Assembly: GCF_010727475.1 (NCBI RefSeq)
Contig: NZ_AP022567.1
Span: 2,790,001 to 2,854,000 of the forward strand
DNA length: 64,000 bases
DNA from: Mycolicibacterium mageritense
GTDB taxonomy: Bacteria > Actinomycetota > Actinomycetes > Mycobacteriales > Mycobacteriaceae
Reading direction: 5' to 3'
Part shown: one piece after another, positions 1-9,800 of the stretch
Layout: each line of letters begins with the position of its first letter
How positions within the stretch are numbered: the first letter of the stretch is position 1
Position numbers and translations under genes: made by a program
Notes under the pieces: generated by a model
Told to the model about the DNA's origin: nothing
Seen by the model: the letters and a program-made list of their open reading frames with translations, nothing else
Databases searched by the model: none

Positions 1-356
1 GCCGGGCTACCGATGTTGAACGCGATGAGATTGGGCTCGTTCCACACCTCGTAGTAGGGGATGCTGCCGAAGATCTGCGTGCACCTGTTCACGAAGTTGC
101 CGAACCCCGTGGCACTGTGATTGAACGGATAGTGGATGCCCAGGCATGGCATCGGGGTCAGGCCGCGAGCGGTCAGTGCATTGTTCACAGCCGTCACAGG
201 AGCGTAATTGGTCTGGCCGAAAGCATTGCTCAGGTAGCCCCAGTCGACCGCGAATCGCACTGTGGTGAACCCCATTCCAGCGATGCCGTCGAGTGTGGCG
301 GCCAGACTGCCTGACGATAACTGGCACAGGTTGCTCTGGTTGATGCCGATGCTCAT
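1..356 (-). CDS. Glycoside hydrolase-like protein (clan GH-A type), N-terminal part only
   Basis: The gene runs off the left edge, so only about 118 N-terminal residues are visible. The reading starts at an ATG (MSIGINQSN) preceded by a GAGGGG ribosome-binding site. The sequence contains a TIM-barrel-like start, GFTTVRFAVDWGYL, and the motif YYEVWNEPN; in clan GH-A enzymes (GH5/GH39 and relatives) the Glu of the NEP motif is the acid/base. There is no signal peptide in the visible part, which is odd for a polysaccharide hydrolase; an upstream in-frame extension reaches only a stop at 435-437. It could be a cytoplasmic glycosidase or a phage-type tail-associated domain. The class is fairly clear, the substrate is unknown. 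Confidence 0.6.
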   Translation of the reverse strand, partial: MSIGINQSNLCQLSSGSLAATLDGIAGMGFTTVRFAVDWGYLSNAFGQTNYAPVTAVNNALTARGLTPMPCLGIHYPFNHSATGFGNFVNRCTQIFGSIPYYEVWNEPNLIAFNIGSP

Positions 357-648
357 CAGTTCCCCTCGTTCGAGTGTGGCGCCCCGCAAGTTGGGCGAAT
401 CATGCAGTGGGACAGACCCACCGCGTTGGGGGCCTCACTCGTTACTACCAGCTCCACGGACTGTGGGTACAACGGATCGTGCAGGTAGTGTCAGCCAGGT
501 CGACAGGCCGATATGGTTGCCTCCGAAGGGAATGCGTGGCTGATCGCGAGTCTCGGGCGGACACCGGCAACAGGATTTGCATGCTTTAGCGCGACATAGC
601 CGGGCGCATCGGCCCAGCGCTCCCGAGTCGTGGCGGCTGCGAACCCGC

Positions 649-1410
649 TCAGTGCTCGCCGAGATAAGCGTCGGCCCACGCACCGATGATGCGCCCCGCC
701 CGGCGGGCCTGACCGGGGCCCGTGAGCAAGTGTTCGGAGCCTTCGAGAGAGACGAAGCTGCGCGGATGCCGGGCCGTCCAGAAGATGTCGCTGGCGTTCT
801 TGATGCCGACGGTGTTGTCGGTGGGCGAATGCAGGATCAACAGTGGCATCTTGAGTGCCTTGATCTTGTCCTGCAGATCGGCAGCCCGGACGTCCTCGAC
901 GAACGCGCGCTTGAGGGTGAGGGTCTTGCCGCCGACCATCCATTCGCCGGTTCCCTCGGCGAGCACACATTCGATCACGGCCTCGTACTGGTGCTCGACG
1001 TGCGTGGGGTCGAACGGTGCTCCGACCGTCACGACTGCGCGCACCCCGGGCGCTTGCCGCGCGGCCGCGATGACCGCGGCTCCGCCGAACGAGTGCCCGA
1101 TGAGAATGTCGGCGGGCGTGCCACGCTCGGCCATGAACGTGCAGGCCGCGATGATGTCGTTGACCTTGACGGTGAAGGATCCGTCGCCCCAGTCACCCTC
1201 GGAACCGCCGAGCCCGAGTGCGTCGAAGCGCAGCATCCCGATGCCGTCGCTCGCGAGCTGTTTGCAGATGCGCGAAGCGGCGGGCGAATCTTTGCCGAGC
1301 GTGAACCCGTGGGAGAAGACGCCCCACCCTCGGATCGGGCCGTCGGGCACTTCGATCGACCCGGCCAGCATCGGGCCGGTCGAGCTGGGAAACATGACGC
1401 GCTCAGCCAT
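649..1410 (-). CDS. Alpha/beta hydrolase (253 aa)
   Basis: This is a single-domain alpha/beta hydrolase of ordinary length. The oxyanion-hole region FSHGFT lies near residue 32, the nucleophile elbow GHSFGG places Ser107, the acid Asp sits in LHSPTDNTV and the His in EGSEHLL, so the catalytic triad looks complete. No signal peptide is seen, so it is probably cytosolic. Related proteins are annotated as dienelactone-hydrolase-like or as the hydrolase half of OsmC fusions; no OsmC domain is present here. It is divergent from the MTHFR gene with about 120 bp between. Substrate cannot be told from sequence. Confidence 0.85.
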   Translation of the reverse strand: MAERVMFPSSTGPMLAGSIEVPDGPIRGWGVFSHGFTLGKDSPAASRICKQLASDGIGMLRFDALGLGGSEGDWGDGSFTVKVNDIIAACTFMAERGTPADILIGHSFGGAAVIAAARQAPGVRAVVTVGAPFDPTHVEHQYEAVIECVLAEGTGEWMVGGKTLTLKRAFVEDVRAADLQDKIKALKMPLLILHSPTDNTVGIKNASDIFWTARHPRSFVSLEGSEHLLTGPGQARRAGRIIGAWADAYLGEH

Positions 1411-1533
1411 GGGGGAGGTTTATCACGGCGGCCGCGATGATGTGGATTACTGAGCCACAGTTCGGAGTCGTAGGGTGGAGTGTCCGCCGGATGTGGTCAG
1501 TGTCGCTCACGACGCCGTGCGGAACGGAATCAG

Positions 1534-2442
1534 ATGTGGAGCAAGCAGGTGCCGCTGAACACCATCGCGTTGGAACTCGTGCCGCCGAACATCGAGCGGG
1601 GACCGCACTATCCGGTCGAAGAGGCCCAGAAGGTGCTCGCGCTGGCCGCCCAGGCCGGCATCGAGGGCCGGATCAAGCACGTCATGATCCCTGGGATGAT
1701 CGACGAGGACGACGACCGTCCGATCGAGATGAAGCCGCGGATGGACGTCCTGGAGTACTGGTCGATCCTCCAGCCTGAGCTCCCGGGCATGCGTGGCCTG
1801 TGCACGCAGGTGACCTCGTTCCTGGACCAGACGGCGCTGCAGCAGCGGCTCACCGACCTCAGCGGCGCCGGCTTCGACGGCATCGCGTTCGTCGGGGTGC
1901 CCCGCACCATGAAGGACGGCGAGGGTGAAGGTGTCGCGCCGACCGATGCGCTGACGATCTATGCCGACCTGGTGCCCAACCGCGGCGCGATCCTGATCCC
2001 GACCCGCGAGGGCGAGCAGGGCCGGTTCGCCTTCAAATGTGGCCAGGGCGCGACGTACGGCATGACCCAGCTGCTGTATTCGGACGCCATCGTCGGCTTC
2101 CTGACCGAGTTTGCCAAAACCACCGACCACCGCCCGGAAATCCTGCTGTCGTTCGGATTCGTGCCCAAGCTCGAGTCCAACGTCGGCCTGATCAACTGGC
2201 TCATCCAGGATCCCGGCAACGAGGCCGTCGCCGCGGAGCAGGAGTTCGTCAGCCGGCTCGCCGAGATCGACCCGGCCGAGAAGCGCAAGCTCATGCTCGA
2301 TCTGTACAAGCGCGTGATCGACGGGGTCGCCGACCTCGGCTTCCCGCTGAGCATCCACTTCGAGGCGGCTTACGGCGTGTCCAAGCCCGCCTTCGACACG
2401 TTCGCCGAGATGCTCGCGTACTGGTCGCCCGACCAGGCCTGA
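1534..2442 (+). CDS. Mycobacterial-type methylenetetrahydrofolate reductase (302 aa)
   Basis: The protein matches in my recollection the short MTHFR-fold proteins of mycobacteria that reduce 5,10-methylene-THF to 5-methyl-THF with NADH and that have been reported in M. smegmatis as monomeric and flavin-free. It has the family-type start (ALELVPPN), a central FDGIAFVGVPRT strand and a C-terminal SIHFEAAYGVSK. It therefore would feed methionine synthesis. The start at ATG 1534 has a weak GGAA upstream; the frame is open further upstream but without a better start. There is no partner gene of the methionine pathway next to it. Confidence in family is good, in activity moderate. Confidence 0.8.
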   Translation: MWSKQVPLNTIALELVPPNIERGPHYPVEEAQKVLALAAQAGIEGRIKHVMIPGMIDEDDDRPIEMKPRMDVLEYWSILQPELPGMRGLCTQVTSFLDQTALQQRLTDLSGAGFDGIAFVGVPRTMKDGEGEGVAPTDALTIYADLVPNRGAILIPTREGEQGRFAFKCGQGATYGMTQLLYSDAIVGFLTEFAKTTDHRPEILLSFGFVPKLESNVGLINWLIQDPGNEAVAAEQEFVSRLAEIDPAEKRKLMLDLYKRVIDGVADLGFPLSIHFEAAYGVSKPAFDTFAEMLAYWSPDQA

Positions 2443-2488
2443 CCCGGGGCGCGATCACCGAGACGCGCCGACCGCAACTTGTCGGTGG

Positions 2489-2504
2489 TCGAATGTATGT
2501 TCGA
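2489..2504. promoter_or_regulatory. Mycobacterial SOS box (LexA site)
   Basis: The sequence TCGAATGTATGTTCGA matches the mycobacterial LexA consensus TCGAAC-N4-GTTCGA at 11 of 12 defined positions. It sits immediately before, and partly across, the first possible start codon of the 13E12-family HNH gene. LexA sites in front of 13E12-family genes are known in M. tuberculosis. DNA-damage induction here is inference. Confidence 0.8.
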
Positions 2505-2507
2505 ATC

Positions 2508-4142
2508 ATGCAGGTAAGTGCTGTGGAGGCGGTGGCGGCGTTGCGGGCCGCCCTCGACGCCTTCGCGGCATGCGAGTTCGAATCACTGACCCGCGACGAA
2601 CTGTTGGCGGTGCTCGACGAGTACGAGACCCTGACGTGTCAGCTGCCAGCCCCGCTGCACCGGATGCTCGCTCAGCTCCAGGCCGACACCACACCACGCG
2701 CGTTGGGCGCCAAGTCGTGGAACGCCGTGCTGCGGATCCGCTGGAGGTTGTCCACCGCCGAAGCCGGCCGACGCCTCGGCCAAGCCGCCGACCTCGGGCC
2801 ACGGCGTGCGCTGACCGGCGAGCCGCTGCCCCCGGTGCTCCCGGCGGTCGCTGCCGCTCAGGCCGCCGGCCTGATCAACCCCGACCACGTCACAGTCCTG
2901 CGCGACGCGATCGACAGTCTGCCCGGGTTCGTCGACCAGTCGACTCGTGAGCAGTTCGAGCTCGACCTGGTCCGGGTCGCTGTCGGCGTCGGTCCCAAGG
3001 AGCTCAAGGACGTCGCCGAGCTGCGGCTGTTCCTGCTCGATCAGGACGGCCCCGAACCCGACGACGCCGAACGCGCCCGGAAGCGCGGGGTGTCGGTGGC
3101 AAAGCAGGGCCGCGATGCGATGACGGCGATGACGGCCAACCTGACCCCGGAAGCCGCGGCGGTGTGGGAGGTGCTGTTCGCCAAGTTCGCCGCGCCCGGC
3201 ATGTGCAATCCCGACGACGAGGAACCCTGCACCAGTGGCACGCCCACCAAAGCCCAGATCGAGAACGACAACCGCACCGTGGCTCAACGTCAGCACGACG
3301 CCATGCTCGTCGTAGGCCGCATCGCGTTGATGACCGGTGATCTGGGCCAACTCAATGGGTTACCCGTCTCGGTGATCATCCGGACCACGCTGCGGGATCT
3401 GGAATCGCGCGCCGGGATCGGCACGACTGGGGGTGGCACGAAGATCCCCATCGAAGACGTCATCCGGATGGCGTCGCACGCCAACCATCATCTGGCGGTG
3501 TTCGACCATGCCACCGGCGCCGCCCTCAACTATTTCCGGGCCCGCCGCATCGCCAGCCCGGCGCAACGCATCATGCTGATCGCCCGCGACGGCGGCTGCT
3601 CCAAACCGTGCTGCACCGTCGGCGCCTACGGCTGCCAGGTCCATCACGCCTCCGCGGATTGGGCCCACGGCGGCAACACCAACGTCGACGAGATGACCTT
3701 GGCCTGCGAGCCCGACAATCTCATGGTCGACACCGACGGCGGCTACACCACCACCGTCAATGCAAACGGCGATGTCGAATGGCGCCCGCCGGCGGGTCTG
3801 GACCACGGCCAAAATCGCATCAACTACTACCACCGACCCGAACTCCTGCTCACGCAGGCGGAGCGTGAACCACAACGTGAGCAGGATCCGGAGCCCGAGC
3901 GAGAACCCGAACCGGATCCGGACTGGGATATGCAGTGGGGCAACGACTTCGACCAGTCGACATTGATCGCACCCAACGTCGAACACCTCTGGGATCGCGA
4001 GCCGCTCAGCGCAGAACCATTCGACCCGGGACTCCCACCCGGCTGGATTCTGCTCGACAACAACCCATCGCCGACCGGAACCGACGCGTGCCGACCCATC
4101 GATCCCCATGCTTTGGAAGGCAAGGGAGTACGCGGGCCCTAG
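2508..4142 (+). CDS. 13E12-repeat-family HNH endonuclease (DUF222-HNH, 544 aa)
   Basis: The N-terminal and central part is the DUF222 / 13E12 repeat domain (VAALRAALDAFAACEFESL onward), and the C-terminal part carries an HNH nuclease module: GCSKPCC, CQVHHASADWAHGG, and a final CEPDNL, with the zinc-type cysteines and the HH pair visible. A charged tail rich in Glu-Pro repeats follows. In M. tuberculosis, members of this family are repeated in the genome and host the phiRv1 prophage attachment sites. I prefer the ATG at 2508 (MQVSAVEAV), because the alternative ATG at 2493 lies inside the LexA box; transcription may be almost leaderless. Role in DNA damage response or mobile-element biology is inferred. 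Confidence 0.85.
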   Translation: MQVSAVEAVAALRAALDAFAACEFESLTRDELLAVLDEYETLTCQLPAPLHRMLAQLQADTTPRALGAKSWNAVLRIRWRLSTAEAGRRLGQAADLGPRRALTGEPLPPVLPAVAAAQAAGLINPDHVTVLRDAIDSLPGFVDQSTREQFELDLVRVAVGVGPKELKDVAELRLFLLDQDGPEPDDAERARKRGVSVAKQGRDAMTAMTANLTPEAAAVWEVLFAKFAAPGMCNPDDEEPCTSGTPTKAQIENDNRTVAQRQHDAMLVVGRIALMTGDLGQLNGLPVSVIIRTTLRDLESRAGIGTTGGGTKIPIEDVIRMASHANHHLAVFDHATGAALNYFRARRIASPAQRIMLIARDGGCSKPCCTVGAYGCQVHHASADWAHGGNTNVDEMTLACEPDNLMVDTDGGYTTTVNANGDVEWRPPAGLDHGQNRINYYHRPELLLTQAEREPQREQDPEPEREPEPDPDWDMQWGNDFDQSTLIAPNVEHLWDREPLSAEPFDPGLPPGWILLDNNPSPTGTDACRPIDPHALEGKGVRGP

Positions 4143-4165
4143 ACCTCACCCATCGCGGTAGCGGG

Positions 4166-4876
4166 TCAAGCGGGTCGCCGATCGGGCGGGCCGACCGTGA
4201 ACGTGAACTCCGCGACACCGGTGACGCCGCCGGACACGACGTCACCGGGCTGCATGGGGCCGACGCCCGCGGGTGTGCCGCTGAAGATCAAGTCGCCGGG
4301 CGCGAGATCGACGGCGGTGGAAATCGCGCTGATGACTTCCGGCACCGACCAGATCAGCTCCGTGAGGTCGCCGCGCTGCTTGAGATCGCCGTTGACGCGC
4401 AGCCAGATCTCGCCGCTGTCCGGGTGGCCGACGTCGGCTACCGGGTGGATCGGCGTACACGGCGCCGACGCGTCGAAACCCTTGGACCAGTCCCACGGTC
4501 GGCTGAGCTTCTTGGCCTCGTCCTGCAGATCGCGCCGGGTCAGATCGACGCCGACGCCGTAACCCCACACCAGGTTCAGCGCATCGGCAGGCGCGACGTT
4601 GCGGCCGCCGGACCCCAGCGCCACCACGAGTTCGATCTCGTGGTGGAACGCCGACGTCAGCGACGGGTAAGGCACCGTGCCCGTCGCGTCGACGACTGCG
4701 TCGGCCGGCTTCATGAAGAAGAACGGCGGCTCGCGGTCGGGATCCTTGCCCATCTCGCGGGCATGGGCCGCGTAGTTGCGGCCGACGCAGAACACCCGCC
4801 GAACCGGAAAGCGTTCCGGCCCGGTGCTGACGGGAAGCGACGGCTGCGGTGGAGGAGGGATCACGTAGTCGGCCAT
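4166..4876 (-). CDS. Fumarylacetoacetate hydrolase family protein (236 aa)
   Basis: The protein has the FAH C-terminal-domain fold signature: VFCVGRNYAAHA, the substrate-pocket FFFMKP, the metal ligands in HHEIELVVALG (Glu pair) and YGVGVDLTRRDLQ (Asp), and the closing LIFSGTPAGVG. Enzymes of this type are Mg/Mn-dependent C-C bond hydrolases or decarboxylases acting on acylpyruvates, for example fumarylpyruvate hydrolase. The size fits the single-domain acylpyruvase group. It lies 25 bp upstream-to-downstream of the acyl-CoA dehydrogenase gene on the same strand (the dehydrogenase is transcribed first), so the two are probably cotranscribed. Confidence 0.88.
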   Translation of the reverse strand: MADYVIPPPPQPSLPVSTGPERFPVRRVFCVGRNYAAHAREMGKDPDREPPFFFMKPADAVVDATGTVPYPSLTSAFHHEIELVVALGSGGRNVAPADALNLVWGYGVGVDLTRRDLQDEAKKLSRPWDWSKGFDASAPCTPIHPVADVGHPDSGEIWLRVNGDLKQRGDLTELIWSVPEVISAISTAVDLAPGDLIFSGTPAGVGPMQPGDVVSGGVTGVAEFTFTVGPPDRRPA

Positions 4877-4901
4877 GGATCCATCCTCGCGCAGGGCCGC
4901 G

Positions 4902-6731
4902 TCAGAACGCCTCGTTGTCCAGTTGCATGACGTCGCCGTCGACCGACTCGACGATCTCGCGAACCGCCGTCAGCAGCGGCAACATGTTGTGTGCGAAGAA
5001 CTTCGCCACCGCGATCTTGCCTTCGTAGAACGGGCGGTCGCGGTCTGTTGCCGTGGCCAAGGCGGTCTGGGCGGCCTGTGCGCCGACCAGCAGCCGCCAG
5101 CCGATCAGCAGATCACCGACCGCCAGCAGGAACCGCACCGAACCGAGCCCGACCTTGTAGAGCTGCTCGGGCTGTTCCTGGGCGGCCATCAGGTATCCGG
5201 TGAGGGTGGCCGCCATCGACTGCACATCGGCCAGCGCCGTGGTCAGCCGCGCGATCTCGGGTTTGAATTCGTCGTCACCCGCTTCCAAGGTCGCGGAGAT
5301 CTGGGCCGCGACGTGGGCCAGCGCACCACCCTGATCGCGGACGATCTTGCGGAAGAAGAAGTCCAGCGCCTGGATCGCGGTGGTGCCCTCGTACAACGAA
5401 TCGATCTTGGCGTCGCGGATGTACTGCTCGATCGGATAGTCCTGCAGGTAGCCGGATCCGCCGAGGGTCTGCAGCGATTCGGTCAGGATCTCGTAGGCCT
5501 TCTCGGAACCGACACCCTTGACGATCGGCAGCAACAGGTCGTTGACGCGGTGCGCCAGCCCGGCGTCGGCGCCCGAGACATGTTGTGCCACCACGGAATC
5601 CTGATGCGCGGCGGTGTAGAGGTACACAGCCCGCAGGCCCTCGGCATACGCCTTCTGCGTGAGCAGGCTGCGTCGCACGTCCGGGTGTTCGATGATCGCG
5701 ACGCGCGGTGCGGTCTTGTCGGCCATCTTGAGCATGTCCGAGCCCTGGATGCGCTCCTTGGCGTACGCGAGCGCGTTGAGGTAGCCGGTCGACAGCGTGC
5801 CCGCCGACTTGACGCCCACGGTCATGCGGGCGTTCTCGATCACCCGGAACATCTGCGCGATGCCGTTGTGCACGTCGCCGACGAGGTACCCGACGGCCGG
5901 CGTGCCGTGCGCGCCGAACGTGAGTTCGCATGTGGGGGACGATTTGATGCCCATCTTGTGCTCGACGCCGGTGACGAACACACCGTTGCGCTCGCCGAGT
6001 TCGAGCGTCTCCGGGTCGAAGTGGAACTTCGGGACGTAGAACAGGCTCAACCCCTTGGTGCCGGGTCCGGCACCCTCGGGACGCGCCAGCACGAGGTGGA
6101 AGACGTTCTCGGCGGTATCGCCCACGTCGCCACCGGAGATGAAGCGCTTCACGCCTTCGATGTGCCAGGTGCCGTCAGGCTGCGCGATGGCCTTGGTACG
6201 CCCGGCGCCGACGTCCGAACCCGCATCGGGCTCGGTCAGCACCATGGTTCCGGACCAGCCCTTGTCCATACTCATGCGCGCCCAGCGCTGTTGCTCTTCG
6301 GTGCCGACCTCGGCCAGGGTGTGCGCCATCGCCGGGCCGAGCCCGTAGAAGAACATCGCCGACGGGTTGGCGCACATGATCATTTCCTGGATGGCCCACA
6401 CCAGCGACGCGGGAGCTGGTGTGCCACCGGCATTCTCGGCGATCCCGATGCGCCACCACTCGGCGTCCTTGACGGCCTGCACGGTCTTGGCGAGCGGACC
6501 GGGCACCGTGATCTCGTGCGTGGCCGGATCGAACTCGGGCGGGTTGCGGTCACCGTCGGCGAACGACTCGGCGACGACGCCCTCGGCAAACCGCGCGACC
6601 TCGTCGAGCATGGTCCGTGCGGTGTCGCTGTCGAGGTCACCGAACGTGCCCTCGTCCAGGATCGGTCCCAGCTGCAGAACCTCGAAAAGATTGAACTCGA
6701 TATCGCGAACATTGGCGATGTAGTGACCCAC
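4902..6731 (-). CDS. Acyl-CoA dehydrogenase, FadE5-like (609 aa)
   Basis: This is a long-form acyl-CoA dehydrogenase resembling M. tuberculosis FadE5: start GHYIANVRDIEFNLFEVL, FAD/substrate motif GTMVLTEPDAGSDVG, FISGGD, and catalytic Glu in SLYEGTTAIQALDFF, followed by the extra C-terminal domain typical of this subgroup. It oxidises acyl-CoA at the alpha-beta bond in fatty-acid degradation and passes electrons to ETF. I start at GTG 6731 because family members begin at this MGHY/MSHY motif; an in-frame ATG at 6785 lies within an upstream palindrome. The gene diverges from hrpA and is likely controlled through the palindromes at 6770-6812. Confidence 0.9.
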   Translation of the reverse strand: MGHYIANVRDIEFNLFEVLQLGPILDEGTFGDLDSDTARTMLDEVARFAEGVVAESFADGDRNPPEFDPATHEITVPGPLAKTVQAVKDAEWWRIGIAENAGGTPAPASLVWAIQEMIMCANPSAMFFYGLGPAMAHTLAEVGTEEQQRWARMSMDKGWSGTMVLTEPDAGSDVGAGRTKAIAQPDGTWHIEGVKRFISGGDVGDTAENVFHLVLARPEGAGPGTKGLSLFYVPKFHFDPETLELGERNGVFVTGVEHKMGIKSSPTCELTFGAHGTPAVGYLVGDVHNGIAQMFRVIENARMTVGVKSAGTLSTGYLNALAYAKERIQGSDMLKMADKTAPRVAIIEHPDVRRSLLTQKAYAEGLRAVYLYTAAHQDSVVAQHVSGADAGLAHRVNDLLLPIVKGVGSEKAYEILTESLQTLGGSGYLQDYPIEQYIRDAKIDSLYEGTTAIQALDFFFRKIVRDQGGALAHVAAQISATLEAGDDEFKPEIARLTTALADVQSMAATLTGYLMAAQEQPEQLYKVGLGSVRFLLAVGDLLIGWRLLVGAQAAQTALATATDRDRPFYEGKIAVAKFFAHNMLPLLTAVREIVESVDGDVMQLDNEAF

Positions 6732-6769
6732 GATCCGCAAGCGTCGCCGACGTCCGGCGGGATACGCAA

Positions 6770-6812
6770 CCGTAGGTTCGGGCAACCTACGGCTACGGAA
6801 CCGGAGGTTGCC
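6770..6812. promoter_or_regulatory. Clustered inverted repeats, candidate operator of the fadE-type gene
   Basis: CCGTAGGTT (6770-6778) and AACCTACGG (6784-6792) form a perfect 9-bp inverted repeat with a 5-bp spacer. GGCAACCT (6781-6788) also pairs perfectly with AGGTTGCC (6805-6812), giving three related half-sites in 43 bp. The cluster lies 40-80 bp upstream of the acyl-CoA dehydrogenase start, a usual position for a TetR-family operator. The regulator is not in the window or not identifiable. Confidence 0.55.
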
Positions 6813-6869
6813 AGTTCAGTGCGGGCTATGACCTGCATCACACCTGGTCGAGCACCTATCCTTGACCAA

Positions 6870-9800
6870 ATGTCCGAACCGTCAGTCGCCGAGCTCCGCT
6901 CCCGCCTCGACGCACTGACCATCCGTGACGCCGACCGGCTGCGCCGCCGCCTGCGGAACCTGAGCGGTGGGGACACCACCAAGATCGCCGAACAGGTCGC
7001 CGCGGCAGAAGGACTCGTCCTCACCAGGCAGGCCGCCGTCCCGGCGATCACCTACCCCGACCTGCCCGTCAGTGAGCACCGCGATGAGCTGGCCAAGGCC
7101 ATCAACGAGAACCAGGTGGTGGTGGTCGCGGGCGCGACGGGCTCGGGCAAGACCACTCAGCTGCCGAAGATCTGCCTGGACCTCGGCCGCGGCATCCGCG
7201 GGACCATCGGACACACGCAGCCCCGGCGGCTGGCGGCGCGCACCGTTGCGCAGCGCATCGCCGACGAGCTCGGCACCCCGCTCGGCGACACCGTCGGCTA
7301 CACCGTGCGCTTCACCGATCAGGCGAGCGACCGCACGCTGATCAAGTTGATGACGGACGGCATTCTGCTCGCCGAGATCCAAAGGGACCGGCGGCTGCTG
7401 CGTTACGACACGCTGATCCTCGACGAGGCGCACGAGCGCAGCCTCAACATCGACTTCCTGCTCGGCTACCTGCGTGAGCTCCTTCCGCGCAGACCCGACC
7501 TCAAGGTCATCGTGACGTCGGCGACCATTGAGCCCGAACGCTTTTCGAGGCACTTCTCCGATGCGCCGATCGTCGAGGTGTCGGGCCGCACCTACCCCGT
7601 CGAGATCCGGTACCGGCCGCTCGAGGTGCCCGTTGCGGCAGACGACGCCGATGATCCCGACGATCCCGACCACGAGGTCGTGCGCACCGAGATGCGTGAT
7701 CCGACCGAAGCGATCATCGACGCGGTCGCCGAGCTGGAAGCCGAACCGCCCGGCGACGTTCTGGTGTTCCTGTCCGGGGAACGGGAAATCCGGGACACCA
7801 GTGAAGCACTGCGGGCCGTGGTCGGCCAGAACACCGAGGTGCTACCGCTGTATGCACGGCTGCCGACCGCAGATCAGCAGAAGGTCTTCCAGCCCAGCCA
7901 CGCGACGAGGCGAATCGTGTTGGCCACCAACGTCGCCGAAACCTCGCTGACGGTGCCGGGTATCCGCTACGTCGTCGACCCCGGCACCGCGCGGATCTCG
8001 CGCTACAGCCGTCGCACCAAGGTGCAGCGCCTGCCGATCGAACCGATCTCGCAGGCTTCGGCCGCGCAGCGGGCAGGCCGGTCGGGCCGCACCGCGCCCG
8101 GCGTGTGCATCCGGTTGTATTCGGAGGAGGATTTCGAATCCAGGCCCCGCTACACCGATCCGGAGATCCTGCGGACCAACCTCGCGGCGGTCATCCTGCA
8201 GATGGCCGCCTTGCAACTCGGGGATATCGCGGAGTTCCCGTTCCTGGATCCGCCCGACGCGCGCAGCGTCCGCGACGGCGTGCAGCTGCTGCAGGAACTC
8301 GGTGCTTTCGATGCCGCAGGGGCACTGACCGATGTCGGGCGCCGGCTGGCCCGGCTGCCGTTGGATCCGCGCATCGGCCGCATGATCCTGGCCGCCGACG
8401 CCGAGGGTTGCGTGCGTGAGGTGCTGATCATCGCCGCGGCGCTGTCCATCCCCGACCCGCGGGAACGGCCGGTCGACCGTGAGGAGGCAGCGCGGCAGAA
8501 GCATGCGCGGTTCGCGGATGAGCACTCGGATTTCGTCTCGTACCTCAACCTGTGGAGCTACCTGAGTGAGCAGCGAAAGGAGAGGTCGGGCAACGCGTTC
8601 CGCCGGATGTGCCGCGAGGAGTTCCTGCACTATCTGCGGATCCGGGAGTGGCAGGATCTGGTCGGGCAGTTGCGGAGCATCGCGCGGGACATCGGCATTA
8701 CCGAGTCCGACGAGCCGGCCGACCCGGCGCGCATCCACGCCGCGCTGACCGCGGGCCTGCTGTCCCACGTCGGGCTGCGCGAGGGTGACGGCCGCGACTA
8801 TGCCGGCGCCCGCAACAGCAAGTTCGTGCTGGCTCCCGGTTCGGTGCTGACCAAGAAGCCGCCGCGCTGGATCGTGGTCGCCGACCTGGTGGAGACCAGC
8901 AGGCTGTTCGGCCGGATCGCGGCGCGGATCGAGCCGGAAGCCATCGAACGGGTCGCGGGACACCTGGTCCAGCGCACCTACAGTGAGCCGCATTGGGATG
9001 CCAGGCGCGGTGCGGTGATGGCGTTCGAGCGCGTCACGCTCTACGGATTGCCGCTCGTGCCGCGGCGGCGGGTCGGCTACGCGCAGATCGACCCGCCGGT
9101 CGCCAGGGAGCTGTTCATCCGCCATGCCCTCGTCGAAGGCGACTGGCAGACCCGCCACCATTTCTTCCGGGACAACGCCCGCTTGCGGGCCGAGCTCGAG
9201 GAGATGGAAGAGCGGGCTCGCCGGCGCGATCTCCTGGTGGGTGACGACGACATCTACGCGCTCTACGACGCGCGGATCCCCGCCGACATCGTCTCGGCCC
9301 GGCACTTCGACGCGTGGTGGAAGAAGCAGCGGCACAAGACACCCGACCTGCTCACCTTCACCCGCGACGACCTGCTGCGGTCCGACGATTCGGCCGAGCA
9401 TCCCGACACCTGGCAGGCCGACGACCTGAACCTGCCGCTGACCTACAGGTTCGAACCGGGGGCGGCCGACGACGGCGTGACCGTGCATGTGCCAGTCGGA
9501 GTGCTGGCGCGGTTGGGTGGCGATGGATTCGCCTGGCAGGTGCCTGCACTGCGGGAAGAACTGGTGACAGCGCTGATCAAGTCGTTGCCGAAAGACCTGC
9601 GGCGCAACTTCGTTCCCGCGCCGGACACCGCGAGGGCCATCCTCGGTGACCTGGATCCCACGGCCGGCTCGCTGCTCGACGAGGTCCAGCGCGAACTACG
9701 CAGGCGCAGCGGCATTCTGGTGCCGATCGACGCGTTCGACCTGGACAAGATCCCCAACCACCTCCGGATGACGTTCGCGGTGGAGGCGGCCGACGGTAGA

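Noticed and set aside
357..648. Possible small gene or RNA in the 292-bp gap
   Set aside because: Frames are short, without ribosome-binding sites, and no tRNA cloverleaf can be drawn.
4875..6869. A reading frame open for about 665 codons upstream of and in frame with hrpA, antisense to the acyl-CoA dehydrogenase gene
   Set aside because: The translation has the Arg/Gly/Asp/Val-rich composition of a high-GC shadow frame and no domain; the opposite strand encodes a clear enzyme.
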